A stretch of 18,077 nucleotides of DNA from Solobacterium sp. (GCA_017543025.1 JAFYGX010000211.1:1-18077), one strand, 5' to 3'; positions 1 through 7,220 are shown, numbered from the stretch's first letter. Made by a program: numbers and translations. Notes: generated by a model from the letters alone, not told the origin.

Positions 1-240
1 CTCGGCGTAAGCCAGCTTCAGCTTTCTGATGTTCTCTGCGGTGTATCCAACCAGCGGCTTTATGATACCGTGAATGAAACAAAAATCGGCGTTTACGAAA
101 TCATGGATCGAAAGGAGGTGGATTATTATTTCCGAAATCACAGTACGAGCAGCTCATTCATCACGCTCCGGCAAAGGATCAAAGACGCGCTTCAGGCAGG
201 GCTTGTGGATCCTTCGCAGGCATCACAGGATCTTGCTTGA
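1..240 (+). CDS. comGA: ComGA, competence pilus assembly ATPase (C-terminal end, partial)
   Basis: Frame 1 is open from the window edge to TGA at 238-240, giving the last 79 residues of a protein whose start lies outside. The visible part contains NQRLYDT near residue 17 and IGVYEIMD near residue 32. This matches the end of GspE/PilB-type secretion ATPases, where a QRL segment is followed by a G(I/V)YE(I/L) strand. ComGA is a cytoplasmic hexameric ATPase that powers assembly of the competence pseudopilus used in DNA uptake. The Walker A and B boxes are not in the window, so the call rests on this tail and on comGB-comGG lying directly downstream in the usual order. Confidence 0.85.
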   Translation, partial: LGVSQLQLSDVLCGVSNQRLYDTVNETKIGVYEIMDRKEVDYYFRNHSTSSSFITLRQRIKDALQAGLVDPSQASQDLA

Positions 241-1207
241 CCGTGCAGACTGTGATGGAATTGCAAAACTCATGTCTTCCGGATTTACGCTGCAGGAATC
301 AATGGCATTGCTTGAAACACCTGGCAGCCGCAGCGTATTCCGTCATATACGGTCACTTCTGGAAGAAGGAAAACAGCCGGACCGGTTTTTTCCCGAACTA
401 TGCCCCCATGCGTATCGTGCATATCTTTCCGGCTTTCTCAGCTGTCTGCCGTTTTCCGAAGCACTTCAGCTCTGCTCTGAAGTGGTAAGCGGCGAAGAAG
501 CACAGAGAAACGAGTATGTCAGAGGACTGTTTTATCCGGTCATGATGCTGATCTGTACGATTGCAGGTATTACGCTGTTCAACGAATTCTGTTTCCCGCC
601 CCTGCTTTCACTGCTGGAAGGATTTCATGTATCAGCAGAGGATTACAGTCTGCTTCGTCTTCTGATCCGTGCAGCCGGAATTCTGTTTCTCGCCGTCCTG
701 CTGATTGCCGGCTGTCTCGCCATTTTTCTGAAAAATCCCGCGGGACAGATCAAAGCATATGTTTTTCTTGCCAGGCATTTTCCCGCTTCGTTTATCGTGC
801 AGTATGAATCTGCTGATTTCATCCGGTTCTTTCTGCAATGTATCCGCATGAAAGTACCGACAAAAGAAAGTATCCGAATCCTCAGTGCTGTTCAGCAGCG
901 GCCAGTCATCCGGTTTCTTGCAGGTGTAATGGAACAGATGTTTCTTACCGGTGAAACATTCCGCACTGCAGTAGAGGAATCCTGGCTTGATCCATCTCTG
1001 ATCCGGTTCATGAAAATTGCTTACTATTCATTTGATATGGAGTCCATGCTGGAAGGATATCTTGAAATGTCACGCCAGCGGGCCCGGCGCCAGTGTATCC
1101 GGATAACACGTACCGTTCAGATACTATCCTATCTGTCGATCGGAATCATCGTTATTCTGATCTATCAGATCATGCTGCTGCCCATGCAGCTTCTTGCTGG
1201 AATCTAA
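203..1207 (+). CDS. comGB: ComGB, competence pilus inner-membrane platform protein
   Basis: This is a GspF/PilC (T2SF) family platform protein that anchors the ComG pseudopilus ATPase in the membrane. It is polytopic, with hydrophobic segments at about 535-640 (starting LFYPVMMLICTIAG), 655-735 and 1125-1190 (ending LLPMQLLAGI). The two soluble T2SF-like repeats precede the first and last of these; the first contains LMSSGFTLQESMALLE. The start is uncertain. The frame is open from ATG 74, but that would overlap comGA by 167 bases and give 377 residues. TTG 203 gives 334 residues, close to the usual family length, but its ribosome-binding site is weak. TTG 233 and ATG 272 are alternatives. A strong AAAGGAGG at 111-118 precedes only ATT codons in this frame. 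Confidence 0.85.
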   Translation: MWILRRHHRILLDRADCDGIAKLMSSGFTLQESMALLETPGSRSVFRHIRSLLEEGKQPDRFFPELCPHAYRAYLSGFLSCLPFSEALQLCSEVVSGEEAQRNEYVRGLFYPVMMLICTIAGITLFNEFCFPPLLSLLEGFHVSAEDYSLLRLLIRAAGILFLAVLLIAGCLAIFLKNPAGQIKAYVFLARHFPASFIVQYESADFIRFFLQCIRMKVPTKESIRILSAVQQRPVIRFLAGVMEQMFLTGETFRTAVEESWLDPSLIRFMKIAYYSFDMESMLEGYLEMSRQRARRQCIRITRTVQILSYLSIGIIVILIYQIMLLPMQLLAGI

Positions 1208-1223
1208 GGAGGAAAAACTACAG

Positions 1224-1529
1224 ATGAAACTGAAAAAAACACATGGTTTTACACTTCTGGAAATGGTGATTGTCGTGACGGTCATTGCGATCCTGTTTCT
1301 GCTTACAGTGCCGAACATCCAGAAAACACTCGGAATTGTAAACAGCAAAGGCTGCCGTGCACTGACAAAAACCGTTGATGCGGCAATCGTTCAGTACCAG
1401 CTGGAGAACGGCAAAGCCCCAGGCAGTATCGGGGAATTGGTAAGCGCCGGTCTTCTGACAGAAGAACAGACGAAATGCGATGATGGCAAGACGATATCAA
1501 TCTCCGGCGGACAGGCTGTGCTGTCATAA
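1224..1529 (+). CDS. comGC: ComGC, major competence pseudopilin
   Basis: This 101-residue major pseudopilin of the competence pilus has a short basic leader, MKLKKTHG, then the class 3 signal G|FTLLEMVIV. The glutamate is at position +5 of the mature protein and a hydrophobic helix follows. Such proteins are cleaved and methylated by the prepilin peptidase ComC before assembly. The C-terminal half, with ENGKAPGSIGELVSAGLL and two cysteines (NSKGC and QTKC), looks like other ComGC proteins. ATG 1224 is chosen over the upstream frame start at 1194 because AAGGAGG lies at 1206-1212, and because it puts the prepilin cleavage site at the right distance. It starts 16 bases after the comGB stop. Confidence 0.95.
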   Translation: MKLKKTHGFTLLEMVIVVTVIAILFLLTVPNIQKTLGIVNSKGCRALTKTVDAAIVQYQLENGKAPGSIGELVSAGLLTEEQTKCDDGKTISISGGQAVLS

Positions 1530-1842
1530 GGGCTTTGCACTGATCGAGCTTCTGATCGGTATGGCAATCCTCTCTCTTCTGACGCTGCTGGTACTGCGCA
1601 CTTCCCGTTTCATGCAGGAAGCGTATTACATTTTTCCTGAGCACTATACACGGCTGAAAAGCGAGGCAATCCTTACCGGCAATACCATTGCTTATGAAGA
1701 TGAAACTGAAATGGAATATCCGAAGATCCTGTTCTATGAAAACGGAATTGTCAATCAGGCCCGCACACTCAGTTTTCCGTCGGGTTCCGGACCGAAAACA
1801 ATCATCATCGAGCTCGGCCCCGGTGCACTGGTTTTCCGCTGA
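1480..1842 (+). CDS. comGD: ComGD, minor competence pseudopilin
   Basis: This 120-residue minor pseudopilin overlaps the end of comGC by 50 bases. A leader of about 17 residues ends in HKG|FALIELLIGMAIL, with glutamate at +5 and a hydrophobic helix, so it should be processed by the same prepilin peptidase. ComGD is thought to join the other minor pseudopilins at the pilus tip. ATG 1480 or 1483 are the only ATG choices ahead of the prepilin motif. Neither has a strong ribosome-binding site, so translation is probably coupled to comGC. Confidence 0.85.
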   Translation: MMARRYQSPADRLCCHKGFALIELLIGMAILSLLTLLVLRTSRFMQEAYYIFPEHYTRLKSEAILTGNTIAYEDETEMEYPKILFYENGIVNQARTLSFPSGSGPKTIIIELGPGALVFR

Positions 1843-2065
1843 TGCAGGCTTTGTTCTCAGTGATGCGCTGATCGCGCTTGCGGTCGTGTCGATCATGGCC
1901 TTTCTCGTGCAGAGCGCACTCTATTCTGCAGAACGCAGTGAGGCAGCCGTACGGAACGTGTACGAAGAATCCGCCAGGGCGTTTGAACAGCAGATGTCGG
2001 ACATCGCAGAATGTGTATGTGAAACTGCTCTTCCGGAGGACGAAACCGATGAAGATGATTACTGA
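1823..2065 (+). CDS. comGE: ComGE-like minor competence pseudopilin
   Basis: This is a short pseudopilin-like protein of 80 residues in the comGE position. It has a short N-terminal leader, then AGFVLSDALIALAVVSIMAFL and a soluble acidic C-terminus ending DETDEDDY. GTG 1823 is the last start codon ahead of the motif and overlaps comGD by 20 bases, with no clear ribosome-binding site, so coupling is likely. The usual glutamate at +5 of the mature protein is aspartate here (G|FVLSD). Identity rests on operon position plus the hydrophobic helix; sequence similarity in this family is generally low. Confidence 0.7.
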   Translation: MHWFSADAGFVLSDALIALAVVSIMAFLVQSALYSAERSEAAVRNVYEESARAFEQQMSDIAECVCETALPEDETDEDDY

Positions 2066-2456
2066 TCGCGAAGGCTACATCATTGAACAGCTTCTGATTT
2101 CTCTGGCTGTCTGTGCATTTCTGATTCCTGTCGCGTCCGTTGTGCTGCTGATTCTCATGCGCACCGTTCAGATGCCGTTCAGATCTCAGGATGAAAGCGG
2201 GATTACCCAGCTGCGGCATGTCATTGCAGTCAGTGATGACTTTGTCTGCGGGCAGAACGAACTGTCATTTCACCATCGGGGCAAGGATCAGATACTGCGC
2301 CTTTCCAGCGGCAATCTCGTTCTGTCAAGTCCCGGAACGCAGATCTTTCTGACGGATCTCTCAGAGATATCTTTTTCCATGGAAGGAGGTCTGATTTATC
2401 TTGTCTATGCCCATCCGGATGAAGAGCCCCGAAAAGTATGCATCGGACATTCATGA
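2049..2456 (+). CDS. comGF: ComGF, competence pilus minor component
   Basis: This 135-residue protein has a short leader, MKMITDREG, a hydrophobic helix (YIIEQLLISLAVCAFLIPVA) and a soluble C-terminal domain that includes SFSMEGGLIYLVY. ComGF is a membrane-associated minor component needed for assembly of the competence pilus. ATG 2049 is well placed after GGAGGA at 2035-2040 and overlaps the comGE stop by 17 bases. The prepilin-like motif is degenerate: glutamate falls at +4 rather than +5 after the glycine. Assignment follows operon order and the general architecture. Confidence 0.8.
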   Translation: MKMITDREGYIIEQLLISLAVCAFLIPVASVVLLILMRTVQMPFRSQDESGITQLRHVIAVSDDFVCGQNELSFHHRGKDQILRLSSGNLVLSSPGTQIFLTDLSEISFSMEGGLIYLVYAHPDEEPRKVCIGHS

Positions 2457-3189
2457 AAACGGGTTTGTATGCCTGTACTTTCTGATTCTGTTTCTGCTTT
2501 CTGCTGTTCTGATCAGCGTAGTCCTGAACAATCTGACAGACCGCATGAAAACAGCAGATAATCTGAAACGCGCAAATGAACTGATCGGTCAGGAAGCAGC
2601 AGTGCTGCAGGCTGTCAGATGCGGTCTGAAAAACAGCACACTGGAAGACGGAACCTACGAGGAGAACGGAGTTTCCTATTCCGTTCGTCGGAGAGGCAAC
2701 CGCATTGACATCACGATTTCCTCTCCCGTAGACGAAGTGCTTCAGGTTCAGCTGGAAGATGAAGAACATGTGTATGATTATGAGGTAATCCGCAGCGAAC
2801 TGCCGTCCTATGTAAAAGATGCCGGAATTCCGGCATCTTTTAACTGGTTCTCTGCACGTTCAGAACAGATTTGTGCGCATATAGACAAGATAAGGATTTG
2901 TCTGCTTCTCCTGTCTGATCGTCGAAGCATCGCCATGCCCCGGATAGATCCAGAGATCATCCGGAAATTTCTGAATCTGTGCCAGCGATTTCAGCATCTG
3001 AAAGTCATCTCCCCCATAAAGATCTGTCCGTCCGATCGAACCGGCAAACAGCGTATCTCCGGTAAACAGCCTGTTCCGGTAACGGATGATGACAGACCCT
3101 CTGGTATGACCAGGGGTATGGTAAACTGTGAGCTCAAACGGACCGATCTTCAGTTCTCCTTCGTTCAGCGGAGTAAGTGCGGTATATAA
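2401..3189 (+). CDS. comGG: ComGG-like pilin component, open reading frame without a stop before its terminator
   Basis: The credible part is 2401-2812, about 137 residues: a short leader, a hydrophobic helix (FVCLYFLILFLLSAVLISVV) and a charged soluble domain, as expected for ComGG. TTG 2401 is chosen because AAGGAGGT lies at 2383-2390, about 10 bases upstream; ATG 2407 and 2419 are alternatives. It overlaps comGF by 56 bases. The frame has no stop at the expected place. It runs through the palindromic terminator at 2813-2842 and stays open to TAA at 3187-3189, antisense to the hydrolase gene. The tail after 2813 is probably not a real protein segment. A stop in another frame (TAA 2813-2815) sits exactly at the terminator edge, so a frameshift is possible. 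Confidence 0.65.
   Translation: MSMPIRMKSPEKYASDIHENGFVCLYFLILFLLSAVLISVVLNNLTDRMKTADNLKRANELIGQEAAVLQAVRCGLKNSTLEDGTYEENGVSYSVRRRGNRIDITISSPVDEVLQVQLEDEEHVYDYEVIRSELPSYVKDAGIPASFNWFSARSEQICAHIDKIRICLLLLSDRRSIAMPRIDPEIIRKFLNLCQRFQHLKVISPIKICPSDRTGKQRISGKQPVPVTDDDRPSGMTRGMVNCELKRTDLQFSFVQRSKCGI
2813..2842. terminator. Bidirectional palindromic terminator between comG operon and hydrolase gene
   Basis: The 30 bases read identically on both strands. The stem is GATGCCGG with AATT at the centre, flanked by AAAA and TTTT runs. It can end transcription from both sides, the comG operon (+) and the metallo-hydrolase gene (-), whose stop is at 2860-2862. Confidence 0.85.
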
Positions 3190-3474
3190 CGGAACTGCAA
3201 AACTGGATGAACCAAACGACGGATCAACCATATCAAAATCTCCGGGATGAAGATAAAGCGGACAATGAAACCGTTCACAGAGATCATCCGCTGCTCCTGT
3301 ATGATCTTCATGCCCGTGTGTCAGAAGCACTGCATCTACAGTCTCATCCTTCTTCACCTGCTCCGCAAGCTTCTGTGCGTACTGCCCCGGATCAATAAAC
3401 AGTACATGACCGTTGTCGTGGAGAATATAGGAATTTTCTCCGTACAGGCCGATCGGCAATGTATCGATTTTCAT
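2860..3474 (-). CDS. Metallo-beta-lactamase-fold hydrolase (glyoxalase II-like, YqgX type)
   Basis: This 204-residue cytoplasmic hydrolase has the complete metal-binding set of the metallo-beta-lactamase fold. THGHEDHTG lies near residue 53, HTPGHTRGS near 119, FTGDTLF near 137 and PGHG near 178. Family members of this length include glyoxalase II-like thioesterases; the true substrate cannot be read from sequence. The N-terminus (MKIDTLPIGLYGENSY) is the normal start for the family, so ATG 3474 is right, although no ribosome-binding site is visible in front of it. It begins 26 bases after rpmG, just beyond that gene's terminator. A gene of this type also lies near comG in Bacillus subtilis. 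Confidence 0.88.
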   Translation of the reverse strand: MKIDTLPIGLYGENSYILHDNGHVLFIDPGQYAQKLAEQVKKDETVDAVLLTHGHEDHTGAADDLCERFHCPLYLHPGDFDMVDPSFGSSSFAVPLYTALTPLNEGELKIGPFELTVYHTPGHTRGSVIIRYRNRLFTGDTLFAGSIGRTDLYGGDDFQMLKSLAQIQKFPDDLWIYPGHGDASTIRQEKQTNPYLVYMRTNLF

Positions 3475-3482
3475 GATTTAAC

Positions 3483-3509
3483 AAAAAAGTAATCCTCAGA
3501 TTACTTTTT
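3483..3509 (-). terminator. Terminator after rpmG
   Basis: An 11-bp perfect stem (AAAAAGTAATC pairing with GATTACTTTTT) encloses a 4-base loop at 3495-3498. On the minus strand it ends in a T run. The rpmG stop codon lies inside the stem, and the hydrolase start is only about 9 bases beyond it. Confidence 0.8.
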
Positions 3510-3653
3510 CTCCTTGTGAACTGTCTTCTTGTTGCAGCGCGGGCAATACTTCTTGATTTCCATCTTCTCCGCATGCTTACGCTTGTTACGGGTACCGATG
3601 TAGTTCTCTTCTCCACACACACTGCACTTAAAGGTAATATTGTCTCTAGGCAT
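3501..3653 (-). CDS. rpmG: 50S ribosomal protein L33, zinc-binding form
   Basis: This 50-residue basic protein starts MPRDNITFKCSVCGEENY and ends RCNKKTVHKEKK. Two CxxC pairs, C10/C13 and C37/C40, form the zinc ribbon of the C+ type of L33, a component of the large ribosomal subunit. Some Firmicutes also keep a cysteine-free paralogue that replaces it when zinc is scarce. A strong ribosome-binding site, AGGAGGG, lies about 7 bases upstream of ATG 3653 on the minus strand. The gene has its own promoter and a terminator at its stop codon. Confidence 0.95.
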   Translation of the reverse strand: MPRDNITFKCSVCGEENYIGTRNKRKHAEKMEIKKYCPRCNKKTVHKEKK

Positions 3654-3683
3654 AGTGTTCCCTCCTGATTTAACGCAAGTCGT

Positions 3684-3692
3684 ATTCTAGCA
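3684..3692 (-). promoter_or_regulatory. Extended -10 promoter for rpmG
   Basis: On the minus strand the sequence reads TGCTAGAAT, an extended -10 (TGn plus TAGAAT), about 30 bases upstream of the rpmG start. No good -35 is visible, which is tolerated for extended -10 promoters. It is the only clear promoter element in the divergent rpmG/ispG intergenic region for this direction. Confidence 0.5.
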
Positions 3693-3798
3693 TAAACATT
3701 GTTTTTAGGGAAGAATAATTGAATTTTTTCGATATTTCCTCTTCTTCTTATATTCTGCAGACTGCCCTGCTATCTTTTTTTTCTGTCTGATTTTATGA

Positions 3799-3804
3799 CA
3801 TAAT
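3799..3804 (+). promoter_or_regulatory. Likely -10 element for ispG
   Basis: CATAAT matches five of six bases of the -10 consensus and lies 21 bases upstream of the ispG ATG. Allowing for a start point near 3811, the leader would be about 15 bases and would just include the GGGAAGG ribosome-binding site at 3811-3817. No convincing -35 is seen in the T-rich stretch upstream. Confidence 0.4.
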
Positions 3805-3825
3805 GAATGCGGGAAGGTACTGAAT

Positions 3826-4890
3826 ATGAAACGTACAGAAACAAGACCGATCCACGTCGGTTCGGTTCAGATCGGCGGTCAGAACCGCTGTGTTCTGCAA
3901 TCAATGACAAATGTTCCGGTAAAGGACATCAGCGCAAGTACGGCACAGATCAATGAGCTTGCGGAACATGGATGTGAAATTGTCCGTGTAGCCGTGCTTG
4001 ATGAAAAAGACAGTCTGTCAATTGCGGAACTGAAAAAACACGTAAACGTTCCGCTTGTTGCAGACATTCATTTCAATCACCTGCTTGCACTCAACTGCCT
4101 TGAACAGGGCATCGACGCGATACGCATCAATCCCGGAAACATCGGTGAACGCTCTCATACAGAAGCGGTTGTAAACCGCTGCAAGGAACGCGGTGTTCCG
4201 ATCCGGATCGGCATCAATACCGGTTCACTGGAAAAAAATCTGCTCGAAAAATACGGCGGCCCCTGCGCTGAGGCAATGGTCGAAAGCGCAAAGCGCCATG
4301 TCGGAATTCTGGAAGACCTCGGTTTCTACGACATCTGCCTTTCATTCAAATCCAGCAGCGTTCCTCTGACGATTGCTGCTTATGAAGCTGCTGCGAATAC
4401 ATTTCCATACCCGCTTCACCTTGGCGTAACAGAAGCCGGAAGCTTTACCGGATCTGCTGTAAAAAGCTCTGCTGCTCTCGGTATTCTTCTTCATCAGGGA
4501 ATCGGAGATACGATACGCGTCTCCGTATCAGCTCCTCCGAAAGAAGAACTGATCATTGCAAAACAGCTCCTGCGCTGCTTTGATCTGATTGACAATCAGC
4601 CGGATCTGATCGCCTGCCCTACCTGCGGACGGATTCAGTATGATATGCTGCCGATCGTAAGGGAGATCGAAGATTATCTCAGCACCATCCATTCTGATAT
4701 TACCGTTGCGGTAATGGGATGTCCGGTCAACGGAATGCAGGAAGCAGCACGTGCAGATATCGGAATTGCCGGCTCCTATGAAGGCGGCATACTCTTCCGG
4801 CACGGTGAGATTCTCCGCAAGGTACCGCAGGATCAGCTTGTATCAGAGCTGAAAAAGGAAATCAAGGCTTTTACGGAAGCGAAACACTGA
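3826..4890 (+). CDS. ispG: IspG (GcpE), 4-hydroxy-3-methylbut-2-enyl diphosphate synthase
   Basis: This 354-residue iron-sulfur enzyme of the MEP isoprenoid pathway converts methylerythritol cyclodiphosphate to HMBPP. The length is that of the short bacterial two-domain form. The TIM barrel occupies the first 240 residues or so, with LQSMTNV near 24 and IRINPGNIG near 99. The C-terminal cluster domain has C264-P-T-C267 and C299 as 4Fe-4S ligands, with E306 as the fourth ligand/catalytic position. The start at ATG 3826 has GGGAAGG about 8 bases upstream. It stands alone between its own promoter and a strong terminator. The next pathway enzyme, IspH, is encoded 2.3 kb downstream on the same strand. 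Confidence 0.97.
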   Translation: MKRTETRPIHVGSVQIGGQNRCVLQSMTNVPVKDISASTAQINELAEHGCEIVRVAVLDEKDSLSIAELKKHVNVPLVADIHFNHLLALNCLEQGIDAIRINPGNIGERSHTEAVVNRCKERGVPIRIGINTGSLEKNLLEKYGGPCAEAMVESAKRHVGILEDLGFYDICLSFKSSSVPLTIAAYEAAANTFPYPLHLGVTEAGSFTGSAVKSSAALGILLHQGIGDTIRVSVSAPPKEELIIAKQLLRCFDLIDNQPDLIACPTCGRIQYDMLPIVREIEDYLSTIHSDITVAVMGCPVNGMQEAARADIGIAGSYEGGILFRHGEILRKVPQDQLVSELKKEIKAFTEAKH

Positions 4891-4894
4891 ATTC

Positions 4895-4926
4895 AAAAGC
4901 AGCGTGTACAATTACACGCTGCTTTT
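4895..4926. terminator. Bidirectional terminator between ispG and nfo
   Basis: A perfect 14-bp stem (AAAAGCAGCGTGTA and its complement) has a 4-base loop at 4909-4912, with A and T runs on the outside. It begins 4 bases after the ispG stop and touches the nfo stop codon at 4926-4928, so it serves both convergent genes. Confidence 0.9.
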
Positions 4927-5813
4927 CATTCTGTCTGCTCCCTGAAGACATCAAACCTGGAAGAATCAAACCTGCCGGTTCTGAGCATCTCAATTTCAAT
5001 TTTATACGGAGCTTTTCCGTTGATGTACGGTGTTTCCAGAATCTTCGGGATACGGGAAATCCGGGTGTTTTCTGCGATCGCATGCAGCGCATCAAATCCG
5101 ATCGTTCCAAGTCCGATATTTTCATGTCGGTCTTTCCGGGAAGCGATCGGATTTTTTGAATCATTCAGATGAATCACGTGAAGCTTATTCAGCCCGAGGA
5201 TTCTGTCAAATTCATCCAGAAGCGAATCAAAGTCCCTGACATCATATCCTGCATCATTCATATGACAGGTATCGAGGCAGACACCGAACCGTTCCGGATG
5301 GTCAAGCCGTTCCATCAGCTGTGCGAGCTGTTCCAGCCGGAATCCGATTTCACTCCCCTTTCCCGCCATGGTTTCAAGACAGATTGTTACAGATTCATCA
5401 ATCTCACCGGTAACCGAATTCAGCTGGGCAGCCGCGGTACTGATCCCGGTATCAATATCTGTTGTCGTATAACTTCCCGGATGCAAAACCATATACGATG
5501 CGCCGATTGCGGCTGAACGACGGGATTCTTCAATCAGAAACGTCCGTGCAAGCTCCATTACTTCCGGTTTAACGGAATTCGCCGGGTTGATCACATACGG
5601 CGCATGAATGATCAGATGCTCCATGGGAATTCCGGATTGTTTCATCAGTTCCTTTGCTTCCGCAATCTTCAGTCCGTCTGCCGGTCTACGCCTTGTATTC
5701 TGCGGTGCCCCAGTATACAGCATCAGTGCATTCGCTCCGTAACTCAGTGCTTCCTTCACCGATCCGAGCAAAAAATCCGGTGCACTCATCGAAACATGTG
5801 AACCGATAATCAT
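4926..5813 (-). CDS. nfo: Endonuclease IV (AP endonuclease)
   Basis: This 295-residue class II AP endonuclease of base excision repair cuts 5' of abasic sites. The TIM-barrel active site is complete, with all nine zinc ligands of the family: H70, H111, E147, D181, H184, H215, D228, H230 and E260. Recognisable blocks are HAPYVINPA, VLHPGSY, DTCHMNDAGYD and HLNDSKN. The ATG overlaps the helicase stop by four bases (ATGA), so the two are translationally coupled. A helicase-nfo pair near ispH is also seen in the yqf cluster of Bacillus subtilis. Confidence 0.97.
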   Translation of the reverse strand: MIIGSHVSMSAPDFLLGSVKEALSYGANALMLYTGAPQNTRRRPADGLKIAEAKELMKQSGIPMEHLIIHAPYVINPANSVKPEVMELARTFLIEESRRSAAIGASYMVLHPGSYTTTDIDTGISTAAAQLNSVTGEIDESVTICLETMAGKGSEIGFRLEQLAQLMERLDHPERFGVCLDTCHMNDAGYDVRDFDSLLDEFDRILGLNKLHVIHLNDSKNPIASRKDRHENIGLGTIGFDALHAIAENTRISRIPKILETPYINGKAPYKIEIEMLRTGRFDSSRFDVFREQTE

Positions 5814-7165
5814 CCGCCGAGCTCTTTCTTTCTCTGCCGGTATCTTGCAGCTTTTTCTTCCTTGATCTTGGAACGGATAAATTCCCGTCGTTTCTGACGA
5901 TGAATCTGTTCGATCCTGGCGGCACGCTTTTTCTTATAGCCGGGCTTTACCTTCGTGTTTTTCTTGGTCATGATCATCGAAATCTTTTTTTCGATCTCAT
6001 CATCCTTTTTCAGACGCTTCTGTCCGTAAGGATGCAGATCCTGCCATCCGTCTGCCCGATAACGCCGATGTTCAAAATGGATTCCGGATTTCATCAGGGA
6101 GCGGATTGCCGCATCATCGCTTTCTTTATACAGCGCATAGCAGATTCCGTCTGATCCTGCTCTGCCTGTCCTCCCGGCCCGATGCACATAGAATTCCAGG
6201 TCTTCCGGAAAACCGCAGGAAATCACATGTGTCACCGTATCCAGATCAATTCCCCTTGCCGCAAGATCTGTTGCGACCACATAGGAATTCACACCGAGCG
6301 AAAGCTGCTTCAGTGCCTGTTTCCTCTTTCTGCTTTCAAGATCACCGTGAAGTTCCGTAACCGGAAGCTTCAATTCTCTCAGATCTTCTGCAATTTCTTT
6401 TGCAGTTTCTCTTGTATTGGCAAAGATCAGACATACATATGGCTGAAAACCAGGAAGAATTGAACGGATCACTTCTGAATAGGTATGGTGATAACACGGT
6501 ACAAGCACATGGGTAATGTCCGGTGAAAACCGTTCATCCTGCATGCGGAACATTACCGGCTGATGCATATATTTCCTAAGGAACGGTTTCAGCTGTTCCG
6601 GAATGGTTGCCGAAAAAGCAGCCATCTGCAGATTCTCCGCCATTCTTCCGGCAAAGGCATCGATATCGTTCAGAAAACCATACTCAAGCGTCATATCCGC
6701 TTCGTCTACGATCAGTGTCTGCGCTCTGTCAATCCGCAAAGCACCTTCATCGAGAAACAGATCTCTGATGCGCCCTGGGGTTCCGATCACAATGTGAGGC
6801 TGTGCCGCATGAAGCTGACGGATGTCCTTTTCCCGGTCCTTCCCGCCGACATAAAGGCGGATGATCAGATCCTTATGAACCTCACACATCTTTTTTGCTT
6901 TCTCAAAGATCTGAACTGCCAGTTCACGGGTTGGTGCGGTAATCACAGTCTGCACTTCTTTTTTCGCGGGATCCGTGTTCTGAAACACGGGAATCAGATA
7001 CGCATGCGTCTTTCCGGTTCCGGTCTTTGAAATACCGATCACATCACGTTTTTTCAGCATAGCCGGAATTACCTCCTCCTGAATCGGAGTCGGCTCACGG
7101 AAACCGTTAAGCGCAATGAACCGCATGGTATCTTTATTCAGATTAAAATCACTAAATTTTTTCAT
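5810..7165 (-). CDS. cshB: DEAD-box ATP-dependent RNA helicase, CshB-like
   Basis: This 451-residue RNA helicase unwinds structured RNA and is likely involved in ribosome assembly, RNA decay or cold adaptation. It has the Q motif (GFREPTPIQ, about residues 21-29), Walker A SKTGTGKT (46-53), PTRELA (78-83), DEAD (154-157), SAT (185-187), VATDLAARGID near 288-298 and HRAGRTGR near 318-325. A lysine/arginine-rich tail of about 60 residues, typical of CshB, follows. ATG 7165 is chosen over the upstream frame start at 7234 because family members begin at this point (MKKFSDFNL) and AGGAAAG lies about 9 bases upstream. It is cotranscribed with nfo. Confidence 0.93.
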   Translation of the reverse strand: MKKFSDFNLNKDTMRFIALNGFREPTPIQEEVIPAMLKKRDVIGISKTGTGKTHAYLIPVFQNTDPAKKEVQTVITAPTRELAVQIFEKAKKMCEVHKDLIIRLYVGGKDREKDIRQLHAAQPHIVIGTPGRIRDLFLDEGALRIDRAQTLIVDEADMTLEYGFLNDIDAFAGRMAENLQMAAFSATIPEQLKPFLRKYMHQPVMFRMQDERFSPDITHVLVPCYHHTYSEVIRSILPGFQPYVCLIFANTRETAKEIAEDLRELKLPVTELHGDLESRKRKQALKQLSLGVNSYVVATDLAARGIDLDTVTHVISCGFPEDLEFYVHRAGRTGRAGSDGICYALYKESDDAAIRSLMKSGIHFEHRRYRADGWQDLHPYGQKRLKKDDEIEKKISMIMTKKNTKVKPGYKKKRAARIEQIHRQKRREFIRSKIKEEKAARYRQRKKELGG

Positions 7166-7192
7166 ACAGATCACTTTCCTGAAAACATCCCA

Positions 7193-7200
7193 ATTATAAT
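7193..7200. promoter_or_regulatory. Symmetric -10 element shared by cshB and ispH
   Basis: ATTATAAT is its own reverse complement and contains a perfect TATAAT on each strand, at 7195-7200 (+) and 7198-7193 (-). The plus copy would start the ispH RNA near 7207, 14 bases before ATG 7221. The minus copy would start the cshB RNA near 7186, about 20 bases before its ATG. No good -35 is visible on either side. Confidence 0.65.
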
Positions 7201-7220
7201 GGATTTGGAGCGGAGGTTCT

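Noticed and set aside
1303..1896. Minus-strand open frame of 197 codons across comGC-comGD
   Set aside because: Antisense to two genes with clear prepilin signals.
2813..2842. 30-bp palindrome as a mobile-element end or attachment site
   Set aside because: Its position between two convergent genes and its A/T-run flanks are fully explained by a bidirectional terminator.
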